Shown: positions 8,177 to 17,278, counted from the stretch's first letter. The stretch: 64,000 nucleotides of DNA from Terribacillus aidingensis (GCF_900215625.1 NZ_OBEK01000001.1:248001-312000); one strand, 5' to 3'. Numbers and translations are program-made. Notes: generated by a model from the sequence alone, not told the origin.

Positions 8177-9796
8177 TTACTGCTCCTTGCGAATACCGGT
8201 GAACGGATGTTCATCACGGTTTGCAGGGAAGGTGAAATCAGCTATACCGTTTTGGTAGACAGCAATCTTCTTAATATAAGAAATCGGTACAATCGCGCCT
8301 TGTTCCTGCAAAGAACCGAGGATTTCGGTATAGAGCTGCTGGCGCTCTTTTTCGTCCGTGGTTTGTGTTACTTTTGTGATCTTATCTAGCAATTCTTGTT
8401 TATTTGGATAAGCTGAGATCGCTTCGTTGAATCCGAACCCTTCCGTAGCCACGATATTGACGAAAGTATGCGGATCATATGGTGCGCCATAGTTGCTGAA
8501 GAAATTCAAATCAAAATCATTTGCTTTGAATCGTTCTACTTGTGTAGTAAGCTCCACGCCAACTATATCCAATTGTACACCAATTTGAGCCCACTCTGAC
8601 TGCAATGTTTCCGCCATTGTCTTTTGGACGGATTCTGCTGAATCGTACATCAGCTCAATTTTTAATGGCTTACCGTCTTTTTGACGAACCGTTTCTCCTT
8701 TTGGAATCTTCCAGCCTGCTTCATCCAGCAGCTGTTCTGCCTTGTTCACGTTATACTCTATTTCCGTCGCATCAATAGCGGACGTGTAAGGCAGGTTTGT
8801 CGGTAAAATATAGTCTGCTTTCTCTTCCAGACCAGCAGTGACTCCTTCAACCATTGCTTCTTTATTGAAACCGTAATGCAGTGCCTGGCGCACACGCTCA
8901 TCCGACAGCTGCTTTTTATTCGTATTCATAACAAGCTGCCTTGTCGCAATCGGCTCTGACACGCTTGTCTCATAGGAACCGGACGCTTTTAGCTGGTTGA
9001 AGGCATCGATACTGATAATTCCCTCCCCATAAAGCAAATCCAAATCTCCTTTTTCAAAAGCGAGGAGGCGGGTTTCCGCATCAGGGATGACCTTCACTTT
9101 GATTTTCTCTGCGTTAGGCACATCACCCCAATAATTCTCATTCCGTTTGAACACAGCATATTCATCCGTTTTATGCTCATCCAGAATCCACGGCCCTGTT
9201 CCGACTGCTTTCTCGACACCCTTAGAAGTATCTCCATCCTTTGGGAAACCAGCTTCTCCAAGGAAGCGTACAGGACGAACAACCGCTAACTCCTGAATTG
9301 TTGGGTAATAAGGCTCCGTGAGTGTAAGCTTAAACGTATTCGTATCCACTGCCTCTGTTTGATCTATTTTTGAAAGGAAGCCTAACCAGCCGTTTAAATC
9401 CATATTATCTTGAATTGTATCGAAGTTCTTCTTCACAACTGCTGCATTAAATTCCGTCCCATCTGTGAACTTTACACCTTCGCGTAAGTGGAAAACATAT
9501 TCCTTCCCATCTTCTGAAATATCCCAGGATTCAGCTAAGTGAGGCTTGAGCTCACCATTCTCCCCATAGCTTACCAACGGTTCATATACCATGGATTGCG
9601 CAAATAACTGAGAAGGATTATAAGCATGCGGATTCATATCCCCTATATCTCTAGGCCACGCAAAAGTAACCATATCCTTATTATCTTCCGTCTCAGAACC
9701 ATTCCCAGATCCATTGGTACAACCAAATAAAGTAATAGATATAATAAGGAACATAGCTGAAAGCAGCCATTTCCTTTTACACGATAAGTTGAACAT
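8177..9796 (-). CDS. nikA: Nickel/metallophore ABC transporter substrate-binding lipoprotein (NikA/CntA-like)
   Basis: 539-residue family-5 extracellular binding protein. The signal peptide ends in lipobox LFGC, so Cys26 should be lipidated and the protein tethered outside the membrane. The mature part starts with FAWPRDIGDMNPHAYNPSQ and contains VVRPVRFLGEAGFP and GTGPWILDEHKTDEYAVFKR, which resemble NikA/CntA more than the dipeptide-binding DppE also found in this window. It is first in the operon, behind a Fur-box-like palindrome. By analogy with staphylococcal Cnt it may bind nickel, cobalt or zinc as an opine or histidine chelate, or iron; no metallophore-synthesis genes are in the window. 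Confidence 0.8.
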   Translation of the reverse strand: MFNLSCKRKWLLSAMFLIISITLFGCTNGSGNGSETEDNKDMVTFAWPRDIGDMNPHAYNPSQLFAQSMVYEPLVSYGENGELKPHLAESWDISEDGKEYVFHLREGVKFTDGTEFNAAVVKKNFDTIQDNMDLNGWLGFLSKIDQTEAVDTNTFKLTLTEPYYPTIQELAVVRPVRFLGEAGFPKDGDTSKGVEKAVGTGPWILDEHKTDEYAVFKRNENYWGDVPNAEKIKVKVIPDAETRLLAFEKGDLDLLYGEGIISIDAFNQLKASGSYETSVSEPIATRQLVMNTNKKQLSDERVRQALHYGFNKEAMVEGVTAGLEEKADYILPTNLPYTSAIDATEIEYNVNKAEQLLDEAGWKIPKGETVRQKDGKPLKIELMYDSAESVQKTMAETLQSEWAQIGVQLDIVGVELTTQVERFKANDFDLNFFSNYGAPYDPHTFVNIVATEGFGFNEAISAYPNKQELLDKITKVTQTTDEKERQQLYTEILGSLQEQGAIVPISYIKKIAVYQNGIADFTFPANRDEHPFTGIRKEQ

Positions 9797-9815
9797 CCTG
9801 CACGCCCCTTAAAAA

Positions 9816-9836
9816 TGATAATGATAACCATTTTCA
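9816..9836 (-). promoter_or_regulatory. Fur-box-like operator upstream of the nik/cnt-like operon
   Basis: TGATAATGATAACCATTTTCA is two overlapping 7-1-7 half-site pairs close to the Bacillus Fur consensus TGATAATNATTATCA. It lies about 20-40 bases before the nikA-like start, where a repressor would block transcription or early elongation. The base pattern is seen; binding by Fur is inferred. It does not fit the Zur consensus. Confidence 0.7.
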
Positions 9837-9991
9837 ATTGTAGAATGAGATTATCATATCGTCAACTTCATTTCGAATTGTTAGAATATTTGTGCGGATA
9901 ATAGAGACGAAGTGCATAGCAGCGGTAATAGTGGAAGTATCAGGCAGGAAGATTCTTATATAGAGCAAATACAGTTTTCTTACAAACGAAA

Positions 9992-10022
9992 AGCCCGTTC
10001 TGCATTTTAGTACAGAAGAGCT
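9992..10022 (-). terminator. Terminator after the DUF421 gene
   Basis: AGCCCGTTCTG and CAGAAGAGCT form an imperfect stem; on the minus strand it is followed by TTTTCG. It lies just after the DUF421 stop. Confidence 0.55.
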
Positions 10023-10040
10023 CTTATTTAAAGATGGAAA

Positions 10041-10745
10041 TTATTGATATAAAAAGACACGGAGCTTATCATTTTTATCAATTGTCGCAAACAGCACGTT
10101 TTTAACTTCCGTCTGATAACTGCTGGATAAGCGCGACACAACCCACTCTTCGTCCTTTGCGGTCTCCCGTAGCTCTTTCTGAAGAATCCTCCCATCTTTT
10201 ATAATTGTCTGCGGCATATGAAAAGGCTGCGTTCCTATCTGCATGAGCTCTGGAGTAACAGCTTCATATTTCGGATCAAGAAAGAATGATACCCTTCCTT
10301 CCGCTTCCCAAAGTGCTAAAGCCACTTTTGTAACGTCCGCCACTTTCCCTTTTCGCAATTCTTCTAATAACACATCGATTGATATTCTGGCGTGCCGCAA
10401 GCCTTCAAAAAGAATCTTCCCATCTCGGACTATCGGAATCGGCTTATGGTTTATTAAATTCCGGAACCAAGGCCATCTTAAAATGAGAAAAATTCCCCCA
10501 AGGTATAAGAGAACCAGTACAACTGTTGTAATGAGCGAGCCTTTCAAGCCCAAGTCTTCGTCGGATAAAGGGTGGGCAATAATATTCCCAACAACTAAAG
10601 CAATAACAAAATCCAGAAGTCTCAGCTGCGAAATAGAACGCTGCCCCAGCACCTTAGCAACAATTAATAAAAAGATAAATGAGACAACTGCTCGAAGTAT
10701 CCATTGCATTGTAGTGAGTGTTTCTTGGCTGTGGAAGAAATCCAA
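10041..10745 (-). CDS. DUF421 membrane protein (YetF-like)
   Basis: About 234 residues. Three N-terminal membrane helices (residues about 12-95) are followed by two cytoplasmic DUF421 repeats: the block VRDGKILFEGLRHARIS and the later IIKDGRILQKELRETA. The family is widespread in sporeformers (YetF, YkjA, YrbG); its function is not established. I set the start at the TTG at 10745 because an AAGGATG ribosome site lies about 10 bases upstream and known relatives begin with DFFHSQE. The longer reading from the ATG at 10808 has no clear ribosome site. It is divergent from the lipoprotein gene, with a palindrome between them. Confidence 0.82.
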   Translation of the reverse strand: MDFFHSQETLTTMQWILRAVVSFIFLLIVAKVLGQRSISQLRLLDFVIALVVGNIIAHPLSDEDLGLKGSLITTVVLVLLYLGGIFLILRWPWFRNLINHKPIPIVRDGKILFEGLRHARISIDVLLEELRKGKVADVTKVALALWEAEGRVSFFLDPKYEAVTPELMQIGTQPFHMPQTIIKDGRILQKELRETAKDEEWVVSRLSSSYQTEVKNVLFATIDKNDKLRVFLYQ

Positions 10746-10884
10746 ATAAGACACATCCTTTTTTCTTAGGAAATCGTTTGGTATGTTTATTATTTCCCGG
10801 CAAGCCATGCATATCCAATGGAATGGAGAGCCAATAAGTGGTCGTGGGATATTTACATATTTCAGAAGGAGTTGCTGAACTTCG

Positions 10885-10905
10885 GAACTTTTTACATAAA
10901 AGTTC
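10885..10905. promoter_or_regulatory. Perfect palindrome in the divergent promoter region
   Basis: GAACTTTT-TACAT-AAAAGTTC is an 8-5-8 perfect inverted repeat about 85 bases before the lipoprotein start. TTCGG occurs on both sides of it. It could be an operator or a short RNA hairpin; no known consensus recognised. Confidence 0.35.
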
Positions 10906-10990
10906 GGTTATATTAATGTGGAGCTCTGTTGTAGTTACTGGAGGATAGGTTATGCTTAAACATTTTAATTGTGAGGGGGAAGAAAAGAGT

Positions 10991-11617
10991 ATGAAAAGGG
11001 TTTTGTGCTGTATCTTTGTTCTATTTACATTAAGTGCTTGCTCCCAAGCTCAGGAAGAAACGATAGACACGACAGAAGAAGAAGTTATGTCCACGCAGGA
11101 TGTTGAAATTCCTAGTACTATTTTTAGCTCTGAAAAACAAACGCGTATCATTGAAGAAGAAGAGATGAAATTAAGCATAAAAACATATCTAGATAGCAAT
11201 GAAGCATTAACGAATGCGAGTTATCCATTTTTAGATGTTATTGATGGAGGAGGGGAATTAAAGCGTGATGAATTAGAGAAATTTGATGAAATAAGAAGGC
11301 TTACAGAAGAAAATGATAAGAATTTCTCTAGCTATATCGTAAATAATACGCTGCCTGAAAGTTATCAAGAGGAGTCTAAACGAATTAGCCAGTATATTAC
11401 AGTCTCCAATGAGATGATGTATGGATTGGATGAAGCAATCAGTACTTTTACAGATAATCTAAGCGAAGGAAAAATGCCAAAAGTAGACATCGGATCAATA
11501 AAGGATGCAACGGATGGTGTGAATGGAAGAGAACAGAAAAAAATAGAGGACTTTCTGGATAGGGAAGGTATTGATACGATTGCTTTTGGAAGAGCAGATA
11601 AAGGAAAAGGTGAATAA
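10991..11617 (+). CDS. NDxxF-motif lipoprotein
   Basis: About 208 residues. The signal peptide MKRVLCCIFVLFTLSAC ends in a lipobox with Cys17 as the lipidated residue. The mature protein is acidic and helical, with the phrase ENDKNFSSYIVNNTLPESY that names the NDxxF lipoprotein family of staphylococci and bacilli. I chose the ATG at 10991 because GAGGGGGA stands 10 bases upstream and the signal peptide starts there; an in-frame ATG at 10952 would add 13 hydrophilic residues in front of it. Role unknown; exposed on the outer membrane face. No partner genes are obvious. Confidence 0.75.
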   Translation: MKRVLCCIFVLFTLSACSQAQEETIDTTEEEVMSTQDVEIPSTIFSSEKQTRIIEEEEMKLSIKTYLDSNEALTNASYPFLDVIDGGGELKRDELEKFDEIRRLTEENDKNFSSYIVNNTLPESYQEESKRISQYITVSNEMMYGLDEAISTFTDNLSEGKMPKVDIGSIKDATDGVNGREQKKIEDFLDREGIDTIAFGRADKGKGE

Positions 11618-11688
11618 TAGGAATCCCCATTTACGCACGGCTATTCTTTAAGCAGCTGCTCAGACAGACCAGAAAGGACACAAAATAA

Positions 11689-11715
11689 AAAGTGCAGGGA
11701 TAATTCCTGCACTTT
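11689..11715 (-). terminator. Terminator after pcp
   Basis: AAAGTGCAGG and CCTGCACTTT form a 10-bp perfect stem with a 7-base loop. On the minus strand it runs into TTTTATTTTG, so it ends the S9 peptidase-pcp transcript. Confidence 0.85.
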
Positions 11716-11724
11716 CATCTTTTA

Positions 11725-12327
11725 TCATATCCCTTCAATAATAACTCGAACCGCTTCTTCCAAGTCCGTTATCGACCACGATGGCAGCTTGGGATTCGTC
11801 ATTGCTAATTCGTGATGTGCTGGTATGTGCACGAATCCAGAGACAATATCCAGCTTGTTAGTTTCTATATAATGCCTTGCAGTGTACATAATTTGGTTAC
11901 ATAAATAGGTGCCGGCCGTGTTAGAGATAGTCGCAGGCAGGTTATGCGCTTGCAGTCTTGTGACCATTTCTTTAATAGGCAGTGTTGAAAAATAGGCATC
12001 AGGTGTACCCTCTATTATTTTTTGACCGTTGTACTGATTGCCCGCATTATCTGCTTCGCCATCCATACAGTTTATCGCGACGCGCTCAGGTGTGATTCTA
12101 TTTCTGCCGGCAGCTAATCCTAAAGATATAACAGCTGCAGGCTGATAAGCTTTTATATGTTCTAAAAGGATGCCAGCTGATGTTGTGAAATCCACCGGAA
12201 GCACCTTTCCGATTATTTGTTTTCCGCCTATTGTAACGCCGTCTAACTGACGGACAATCACTTCTGTTGGATTAGAGGCCATTCCCAGAAAAGCTTCAAA
12301 TCCAGTGAGTAAAATCTTCAAATCCAT
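11725..12327 (-). CDS. pcp: Pyrrolidone-carboxylate peptidase (pyroglutamyl peptidase I)
   Basis: 200-residue C15 cysteine peptidase of the cytoplasm that removes N-terminal pyroglutamate. It opens with ILLTGFEAFLGMASNPTE. The catalytic triad is visible: glutamate in ITPERVAIN, cysteine in NTAGTYLCNQ (about residue 141) and histidine in GFVHIPAHH. The usual GFEPFGG is changed to GFEAFLG, a small departure near the active-site rim. It starts 9 bases after the S9 peptidase gene and probably shares its mRNA, so the pair would act together in trimming peptides. GAGAGG precedes the ATG. Confidence 0.92.
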   Translation of the reverse strand: MDLKILLTGFEAFLGMASNPTEVIVRQLDGVTIGGKQIIGKVLPVDFTTSAGILLEHIKAYQPAAVISLGLAAGRNRITPERVAINCMDGEADNAGNQYNGQKIIEGTPDAYFSTLPIKEMVTRLQAHNLPATISNTAGTYLCNQIMYTARHYIETNKLDIVSGFVHIPAHHELAMTNPKLPSWSITDLEEAVRVIIEGI

Positions 12328-12336
12328 TACCTCTCT

Positions 12337-14322
12337 TTATTTTAAGTACTGATCAAACCAGTTGGTCATCTCGTTCAGGCGAACGATTCGCAGGCCAGGA
12401 TCTCCGCTTCGAGACAGCTCATGATTGGAATCAGGGAAACGGACAAAACGTGTTGGTTTCTTTTGCTGCTTTAAGGCGACATATAGTTGCTCGCCTTGTT
12501 CGATTGGACAGCGATAGTCGTTTTCACTATGCAGAATCAGCAGTGGTGTTTGGACATGCTTTACGTAACGAAGCGGCGAAATTCTCCATAGCTCATCGGG
12601 GTCCTCCATCATGGTCGTCTTATGCTCCCATTCGGTAAAGAAGTAGCCAATATCACTAACGCCATAGAAGCTAACCCAGTTACTGATAGAGCGTTGGGTA
12701 ACAGCTGCTTTAAACGTGTTTGTATGGCCGACAATCCAATTCGTCATAAATCCGCCATAGCTTCCGCCCGTAACACCTAAACGCAATGGGTCAATCCAAT
12801 CGTACGTTTCCAGTGCATAATCAAGAGCGGTCATCACATCGTCATAGTCTATGCCCCCATAGTTTCCGCGCACGGCATCGACAAACTGCTGGCCATAGCC
12901 ATGACTTCCTCTTGGGTTCATAAACAGGACACCATATCCTTTATTAGCGAGAACTTGAAACTCGTGCATGAACGCGTGGCTGTACATGGCGTGCGGTCCG
13001 CCATGAATCTCTAACACAAGTGGATAAGATTCGCCTTCTTTCAATCCGACGGGCTTGATAATCCAGCCTTGCAAGTCAGTTCCGTCTTTTGCCTTAAAAA
13101 AGAAATCTTCGGGAATAGCTAGATCCTTCGTCTGCAGCAAGTGCCTGTTGGCTGCTGTTAAACGCTGCTCTTCATCCCCTGAGAATGTGGATACAAATAG
13201 GTCACCCGGAATATCATACTGGCTGACTGCATACACAAGTCGCGTTTGATCCTTGTTTGTACTAAATGCATAAACTTGCCTTTTCCCACTAAGCACTTTG
13301 GTGACTCGTTTGTCGAGCGTCACTCGATATAAGTTCGCTGCTCCTTGTTCACTTGCTAAAAAGTAAAGCGCATCATTTGTCTTGTGCCAAATGGCTCCCA
13401 CATCTCCTGTACTCGTACCCATATCATTAATTGCCATATCACTGCACTCCACGTCCCAATCACTCGTCAAGCAAGTTAAATCGCTGGTTGCCAGATCGAG
13501 CGACCAAACTCTAGTAAGGGTGGAGCCTGCAAAAGCTAAATCATCTCCTAATAATGAGAGCTTTGTCCCATCGGGAGAATATTGCGGTGCACGAAATCTT
13601 TTGTCGCTGCTCGTCAGCTTCTCTGTATCTTTCGTCGCTAGATTCAGCTGATAAATATCCGAGAAAAATGTTTGTTCAGGATCTTCTGAACGGTTGGCGG
13701 TATAAGCCAGATGTGTTCCATCTGGTGAGAAGACAGGAGAATGATGATCATACGCTCCATCTGTTAACAAGGTCTCTGTGTCAGTTTCTAAATCGATTAA
13801 GACGAGGTGCTGGAATGTTTCATCAGAAAAACCACTCGCGTCGGACTTGTAATGCAGTTTTGTTGTGATATAAGGTTGTAGTTTTTCTTCTGTCGCTTCC
13901 TGCTTTGTTTCCTTTTCTTCTAAGCTATCTGATTTCGTGAGCGGCACTGTGACAATCAGCTGTTTGCCATCGGGAGAACAAACTGGCTGAGAGGCACCTC
14001 TTTTGAACGAAGTGACCTGCACTGCTTCACCGCCGTTAAAAGCAATACGCCAAATTTGCGGCCTGCCCGAGCGATTGGAGGTGAAGAATATATCTTTTCC
14101 GTTAGCTGACCATCTTGGCTGCGTGTCGGAGAAATTACCTTGGGTAAACGGAGTGACTTCCTTCGAAGCAACATGTAAAACAAATAAATTCGATTGGTAT
14201 TTCTCCTCTTCATTTATAACGCGCTTTATAAAAACAACCCAACTGCCATCCGGTGATAGCTGCGGATCAGATAAGAATGAAAATTCAAATAAATCATGTG
14301 CTGATACGCCGTTGCTTGTCAT
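12337..14322 (-). CDS. S9 family prolyl oligopeptidase-like serine peptidase (YuxL-like)
   Basis: 661 residues. The first 380 or so form a WD40-like beta-propeller with repeated SPDG motifs (LSPDGSWVVF, CSPDGKQL, FSPDGTHLAY, YSPDGTKLSL), and the last 250 form an alpha/beta-hydrolase. Catalytic residues: Ser in GGSYGGFMTNW (about 519), Asp in SENDYRCPIEQ and His in DSNHELSRSG. No signal peptide, so cytoplasmic. Close in plan to B. subtilis YuxL and acylaminoacyl peptidases, which cleave short or N-acylated peptides. AGGAGG precedes the ATG. It is the first gene of a two-gene unit with pcp. Confidence 0.9.
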   Translation of the reverse strand: MTSNGVSAHDLFEFSFLSDPQLSPDGSWVVFIKRVINEEEKYQSNLFVLHVASKEVTPFTQGNFSDTQPRWSANGKDIFFTSNRSGRPQIWRIAFNGGEAVQVTSFKRGASQPVCSPDGKQLIVTVPLTKSDSLEEKETKQEATEEKLQPYITTKLHYKSDASGFSDETFQHLVLIDLETDTETLLTDGAYDHHSPVFSPDGTHLAYTANRSEDPEQTFFSDIYQLNLATKDTEKLTSSDKRFRAPQYSPDGTKLSLLGDDLAFAGSTLTRVWSLDLATSDLTCLTSDWDVECSDMAINDMGTSTGDVGAIWHKTNDALYFLASEQGAANLYRVTLDKRVTKVLSGKRQVYAFSTNKDQTRLVYAVSQYDIPGDLFVSTFSGDEEQRLTAANRHLLQTKDLAIPEDFFFKAKDGTDLQGWIIKPVGLKEGESYPLVLEIHGGPHAMYSHAFMHEFQVLANKGYGVLFMNPRGSHGYGQQFVDAVRGNYGGIDYDDVMTALDYALETYDWIDPLRLGVTGGSYGGFMTNWIVGHTNTFKAAVTQRSISNWVSFYGVSDIGYFFTEWEHKTTMMEDPDELWRISPLRYVKHVQTPLLILHSENDYRCPIEQGEQLYVALKQQKKPTRFVRFPDSNHELSRSGDPGLRIVRLNEMTNWFDQYLK

Positions 14323-14380
14323 GGTAAACTGCCTCCTGTACTATCCGAATATTTATTTTTGGTATTTTGTTATAGAACAA

Positions 14381-14425
14381 GTCTCCTGATTTACTGCCAC
14401 ACAATCGTAAGGCAGACCAGGAGAC
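14381..14425 (-). terminator. Hairpin after the amidohydrolase gene or upstream of the S9 gene
   Basis: GTCTCCTG pairs with CAGGAGAC and, inside it, CTGCC with GGCAG. The minus strand downstream is only weakly T-rich (TTGTTC). Probably ends the amidohydrolase transcript; it could also be a structured leader. Confidence 0.45.
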
Positions 14426-14439
14426 AAGACAGGCATGAT

Positions 14440-15570
14440 TTATACTAATTCACCGTTGATATAGGTTTGTAAGACTTTATTTCTTAGATCAAATGGATTG
14501 CCATCCCAGAGAACAAAATCTGCATCCTTGCCGACTTCTGCGGAACCGACTCGATCGTCTACGCCTAGATGTTTCGCTGCATGCAGTGTAATAGCTTTTA
14601 ATGCTTCTTCTTCTGGCAGACCGTACTTAACAGCTAAAATTGCACTCGTCATTAAATGCTCAATAGCAATTACGGGATGATCAGTCGTAATAGAGAATGG
14701 AACAGATGCGTCTGCTAGTGCTAGCAAGGTATTCCAGCCTTTATCAGCAAGTTCAATTTTAGAACGTGGTGTCATTGTCGGTCCCACAGAGACAGAAATA
14801 TCGTGTTTGGCGATAAATGGTGCAATTTGGTGGCCTTCTGTACAATGCTCAATGGTTAGATCAATATCAAACTCTCTTTTTAAGCGTAAGACAGTGACAA
14901 TGTCATCGGCGCGGTGGGCATGAACACGAAGTGGAATTTCTTTATTTAATACTTTCCCAATATGTTCTAATCCCAGGTTTCTCGCCGTTTTTCCGGTTCT
15001 GTGCTCTTCCATATAGGTTTGTGCTGCTATTAGTTGTTCACGAAGAATGGCGGCTACTCCCATTCTTGTTGTTGGCATTCTTCCTTTATCGCCATGGAAT
15101 CGTTTTGGATTTTCACCTGTTGCCGCTTTTAACCCAGATGGATTCCGAATGACCATCTCATCTGCAATTGTGCCAGTTGTCTTCAATACACACATTTCGC
15201 CGCCGATTACATTCGCACTTCCAGGCATCACTTGTACAGTGGTGACACCTGCTCGTCGGGCATCCGCAAAACCCTGATCTTTAGGGTTAATTCCGTCAAT
15301 TGCCCGTACTTGCGGCGTAACAGCTGCACTCGTTTCATTGAAATCATGACCTTCTTTACCGATTCCTTCTTCATGTACGCCTAAGTGGGTATGCACATCG
15401 ATTAATCCCGGTGTAAAATATTTCCCCGTTGCATCAATAACTTCATAGCCATTGGGAATACTGGCTGTTTCTTCTATCGAAGTGAATCTTCCATCCTTTA
15501 TTAAAATTGTTGTATTGCGTAAGGCCTTACCAGTTCCGTCTACACCAGATACATTCGTGATGGCTTTCAT
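14440..15570 (-). CDS. Amidohydrolase (imidazolonepropionase-related)
   Basis: About 376 residues of the metal-dependent amidohydrolase superfamily. The N-terminal strand domain leads into LIDVHTHLG (first metal histidines); later ligands are HAHRADDI, IEHCTEGHQ and TTDHPVIAIEH; the C-terminus returns to the strand domain (GKDADFVLWDGNP). I set the start at the ATG at 15570 because GGAGGT stands 7 bases before it; the frame is open further upstream without a ribosome site. It diverges from the Lrp-type regulator and sits beside peptidase genes, so a role in hydrolysing a dipeptide or amino-acid derivative is plausible but unproven. A CodY-like box lies just upstream. Confidence 0.85.
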   Translation of the reverse strand: MKAITNVSGVDGTGKALRNTTILIKDGRFTSIEETASIPNGYEVIDATGKYFTPGLIDVHTHLGVHEEGIGKEGHDFNETSAAVTPQVRAIDGINPKDQGFADARRAGVTTVQVMPGSANVIGGEMCVLKTTGTIADEMVIRNPSGLKAATGENPKRFHGDKGRMPTTRMGVAAILREQLIAAQTYMEEHRTGKTARNLGLEHIGKVLNKEIPLRVHAHRADDIVTVLRLKREFDIDLTIEHCTEGHQIAPFIAKHDISVSVGPTMTPRSKIELADKGWNTLLALADASVPFSITTDHPVIAIEHLMTSAILAVKYGLPEEEALKAITLHAAKHLGVDDRVGSAEVGKDADFVLWDGNPFDLRNKVLQTYINGELV

Positions 15571-15602
15571 CGTATAACCTCCAATAAAATCCGAATTATC
15601 AT

Positions 15603-15617
15603 TGATTTCTGAAAATT
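15603..15617 (-). promoter_or_regulatory. CodY-box-like site
   Basis: TGATTTCTGAAAATT matches 12 of 15 positions of the CodY consensus AATTTTCWGAAAATT. It lies 33-47 bases upstream of the amidohydrolase start. A weaker match (11 of 15) occurs at 17297-17311 before dppA. Both would fit nutrient control of this peptide block. Confidence 0.45.
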
Positions 15618-15758
15618 TAACTTGTATAATACCCTCTATACCTGATTCCTTATAACGATAGTAAATCAATAAATTAGGAATGTAAATGTTAATTTATCTG
15701 ACAATATGTATCTATAAGGGTAATTTAATTGTAAAAAAGTCCGAAAGTAGGAAGTGTA

Positions 15759-16205
15759 ATGGAGTATCAAATTGATGAGTTAGACCGCGGTATAATCCGA
15801 ATGTTATCAAAGGATGGCCGCTTGCCATTTTCTGAAATAGCAAATGCGTTAGATGTGACAGAGAAAACAATCAGACTTCGGTACAAAAATCTGGTTCAAA
15901 ATAAAATTATCGAAGTTGTAGGTGTTGTGAATCCAATCGCGCTTGGTTTAAAAGCTGGAGCAATTATTCAAATAAAGACAGAACAACGGATGATGGCGAA
16001 AGTGAAGGAAGAACTTAGCACCTTGAAAGAAGTTCGCTATATTACGATGACATCAGGGGATTATCCGCTGCTTATTCAAATTAACGTAAGAAGCCAAGAA
16101 GATATTAGAGACTGTGTACTCAATCTGGACCGCATCGAAGGAATTACAGCCATTAATACAATCATTCAATTAGAAAATTATAAGAATACGTTCGAGTATC
16201 TATAG
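15759..16205 (+). CDS. Lrp/AsnC family transcriptional regulator
   Basis: 148 residues. An N-terminal winged helix-turn-helix (residues about 5-60: LDRGIIRMLSKDGRLPFSEI, then VTEKTIRLRYKNL) is followed by the alpha-beta RAM ligand domain (residues about 70-140). This is the usual length for feast/famine regulators that sense amino acids. It is divergent from the amidohydrolase, and the peptidase and transporter genes follow on the same strand, so it probably controls one or both sides in response to an amino acid. The ligand cannot be read from the sequence. Confidence 0.88.
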   Translation: MEYQIDELDRGIIRMLSKDGRLPFSEIANALDVTEKTIRLRYKNLVQNKIIEVVGVVNPIALGLKAGAIIQIKTEQRMMAKVKEELSTLKEVRYITMTSGDYPLLIQINVRSQEDIRDCVLNLDRIEGITAINTIIQLENYKNTFEYL

Positions 16206-16222
16206 AAAGGAGTTTGCGCAGC

Positions 16223-17278
16223 TTGATTGATTTACTAAGGACGTTAACTAGCCTGCATGGTCCAAGTGGTTATGAGCAAGAAGTGAGTTATTTTCTAAGA
16301 GACTATTTAAAGGATAAAGCAGACCAAGTTGAGATAGACCCAATTGGTAATGTCATCGCTAAGAAAAAAGGAGCAAAACCAGGACCTGCTATACTGTTAA
16401 CAGCCCACATGGATGAAGTGGGCTTTATCATCAAGAAGATTGAGGCAAACGGATTACTGCGATTTGAAAAGCTTGGCGGCAATGATGATCGAAACCTAGT
16501 CGCACAGCCGGTAAGACTGTTAGGGGAAAAAGGCCATATCAATGGAGTGATTGGAACGCTTTCTGCACATTTTGCTAAGTTTGATGACGCACAAAAGGTG
16601 AGAAAGCACAGCCAGTTGTACATAGACGTTGGAGCAAGCTCGCATGAAGAAGTAATCGACATGGGCATCGAGGTTGGGACACCAGTTACTTGGGGGACTG
16701 ACCTCCAAACCCTTGGAACAGCAGCACCAAAAGTACGTGCTAAGTCACTGGATGACCGGGCAGGTTGTGCTGTTATCCTGCAAGTTTTAGAAGAGCTGGC
16801 AGATGACTTTGCTGGCGAGCTCATTTGTTTATTCACGGTTCAGGAAGAGGTCGGGTTAAGAGGGGCGAAAACAGCGTCCGAATATATAGAAGCTGATGCA
16901 GCGATTGCAATTGATACAACAGCAGGAAGTGACACACTCGAGCAAACGATGGACCAAACCCTCCGCTTAGGCAAAGGGACAGGGATTAAGGTGATGGATG
17001 CAAGTTTAATTGTTCCCAAGACAATGAAACAGCAGCTTATCAAGCTAGCCAAGCATCACCACATTCCCTATCAGCTGGAAGTGTTTACCGGGATTGGAAC
17101 CGACGGCGGGGCAGTGACTTACGCAAACAAAGGTATCCCGACAGGTGTGTTATCCATTCCTTCCCGGTATACACATTCAGCGATTGAGCTTGTAGACGTA
17201 GGTGATCTTCTCGCGACGAAGGACTTAGTAAAAGCATTCGTAAAGAGTGTGACGCCAGATTCGCGTTTTCCATTCTAG
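16223..17278 (+). CDS. M42 family metallopeptidase (glutamyl/deblocking aminopeptidase type)
   Basis: About 351 residues. Two-metal M42 aminopeptidase: metal or catalytic residues appear in LTAHMDEVGF, KSLDDRAGCA, VQEEVGLRGA, AIDTTAGSD and RYTHSAIELVD. The catalytic Glu-Glu pair (QEE) is intact. Members form tetrahedral dodecamers in the cytoplasm and trim short peptides. I chose the TTG at 16223 because AAAGGAG lies 10 bases upstream; the in-frame TTG at 16214 would leave only one base to the ribosome site. It begins 17 bases after the Lrp-type gene and leads into dppA, so the peptides brought in by DppBCDFE are likely substrates. Confidence 0.9.
   Translation: MIDLLRTLTSLHGPSGYEQEVSYFLRDYLKDKADQVEIDPIGNVIAKKKGAKPGPAILLTAHMDEVGFIIKKIEANGLLRFEKLGGNDDRNLVAQPVRLLGEKGHINGVIGTLSAHFAKFDDAQKVRKHSQLYIDVGASSHEEVIDMGIEVGTPVTWGTDLQTLGTAAPKVRAKSLDDRAGCAVILQVLEELADDFAGELICLFTVQEEVGLRGAKTASEYIEADAAIAIDTTAGSDTLEQTMDQTLRLGKGTGIKVMDASLIVPKTMKQQLIKLAKHHHIPYQLEVFTGIGTDGGAVTYANKGIPTGVLSIPSRYTHSAIELVDVGDLLATKDLVKAFVKSVTPDSRFPF

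Noticed and set aside
4703-9796. Second oligopeptide (Opp/Dpp) transporter
   Set aside because: Short ATPases without the cysteine tail, NikA-like binding protein and a Fur-like site favour metal or metallophore uptake.
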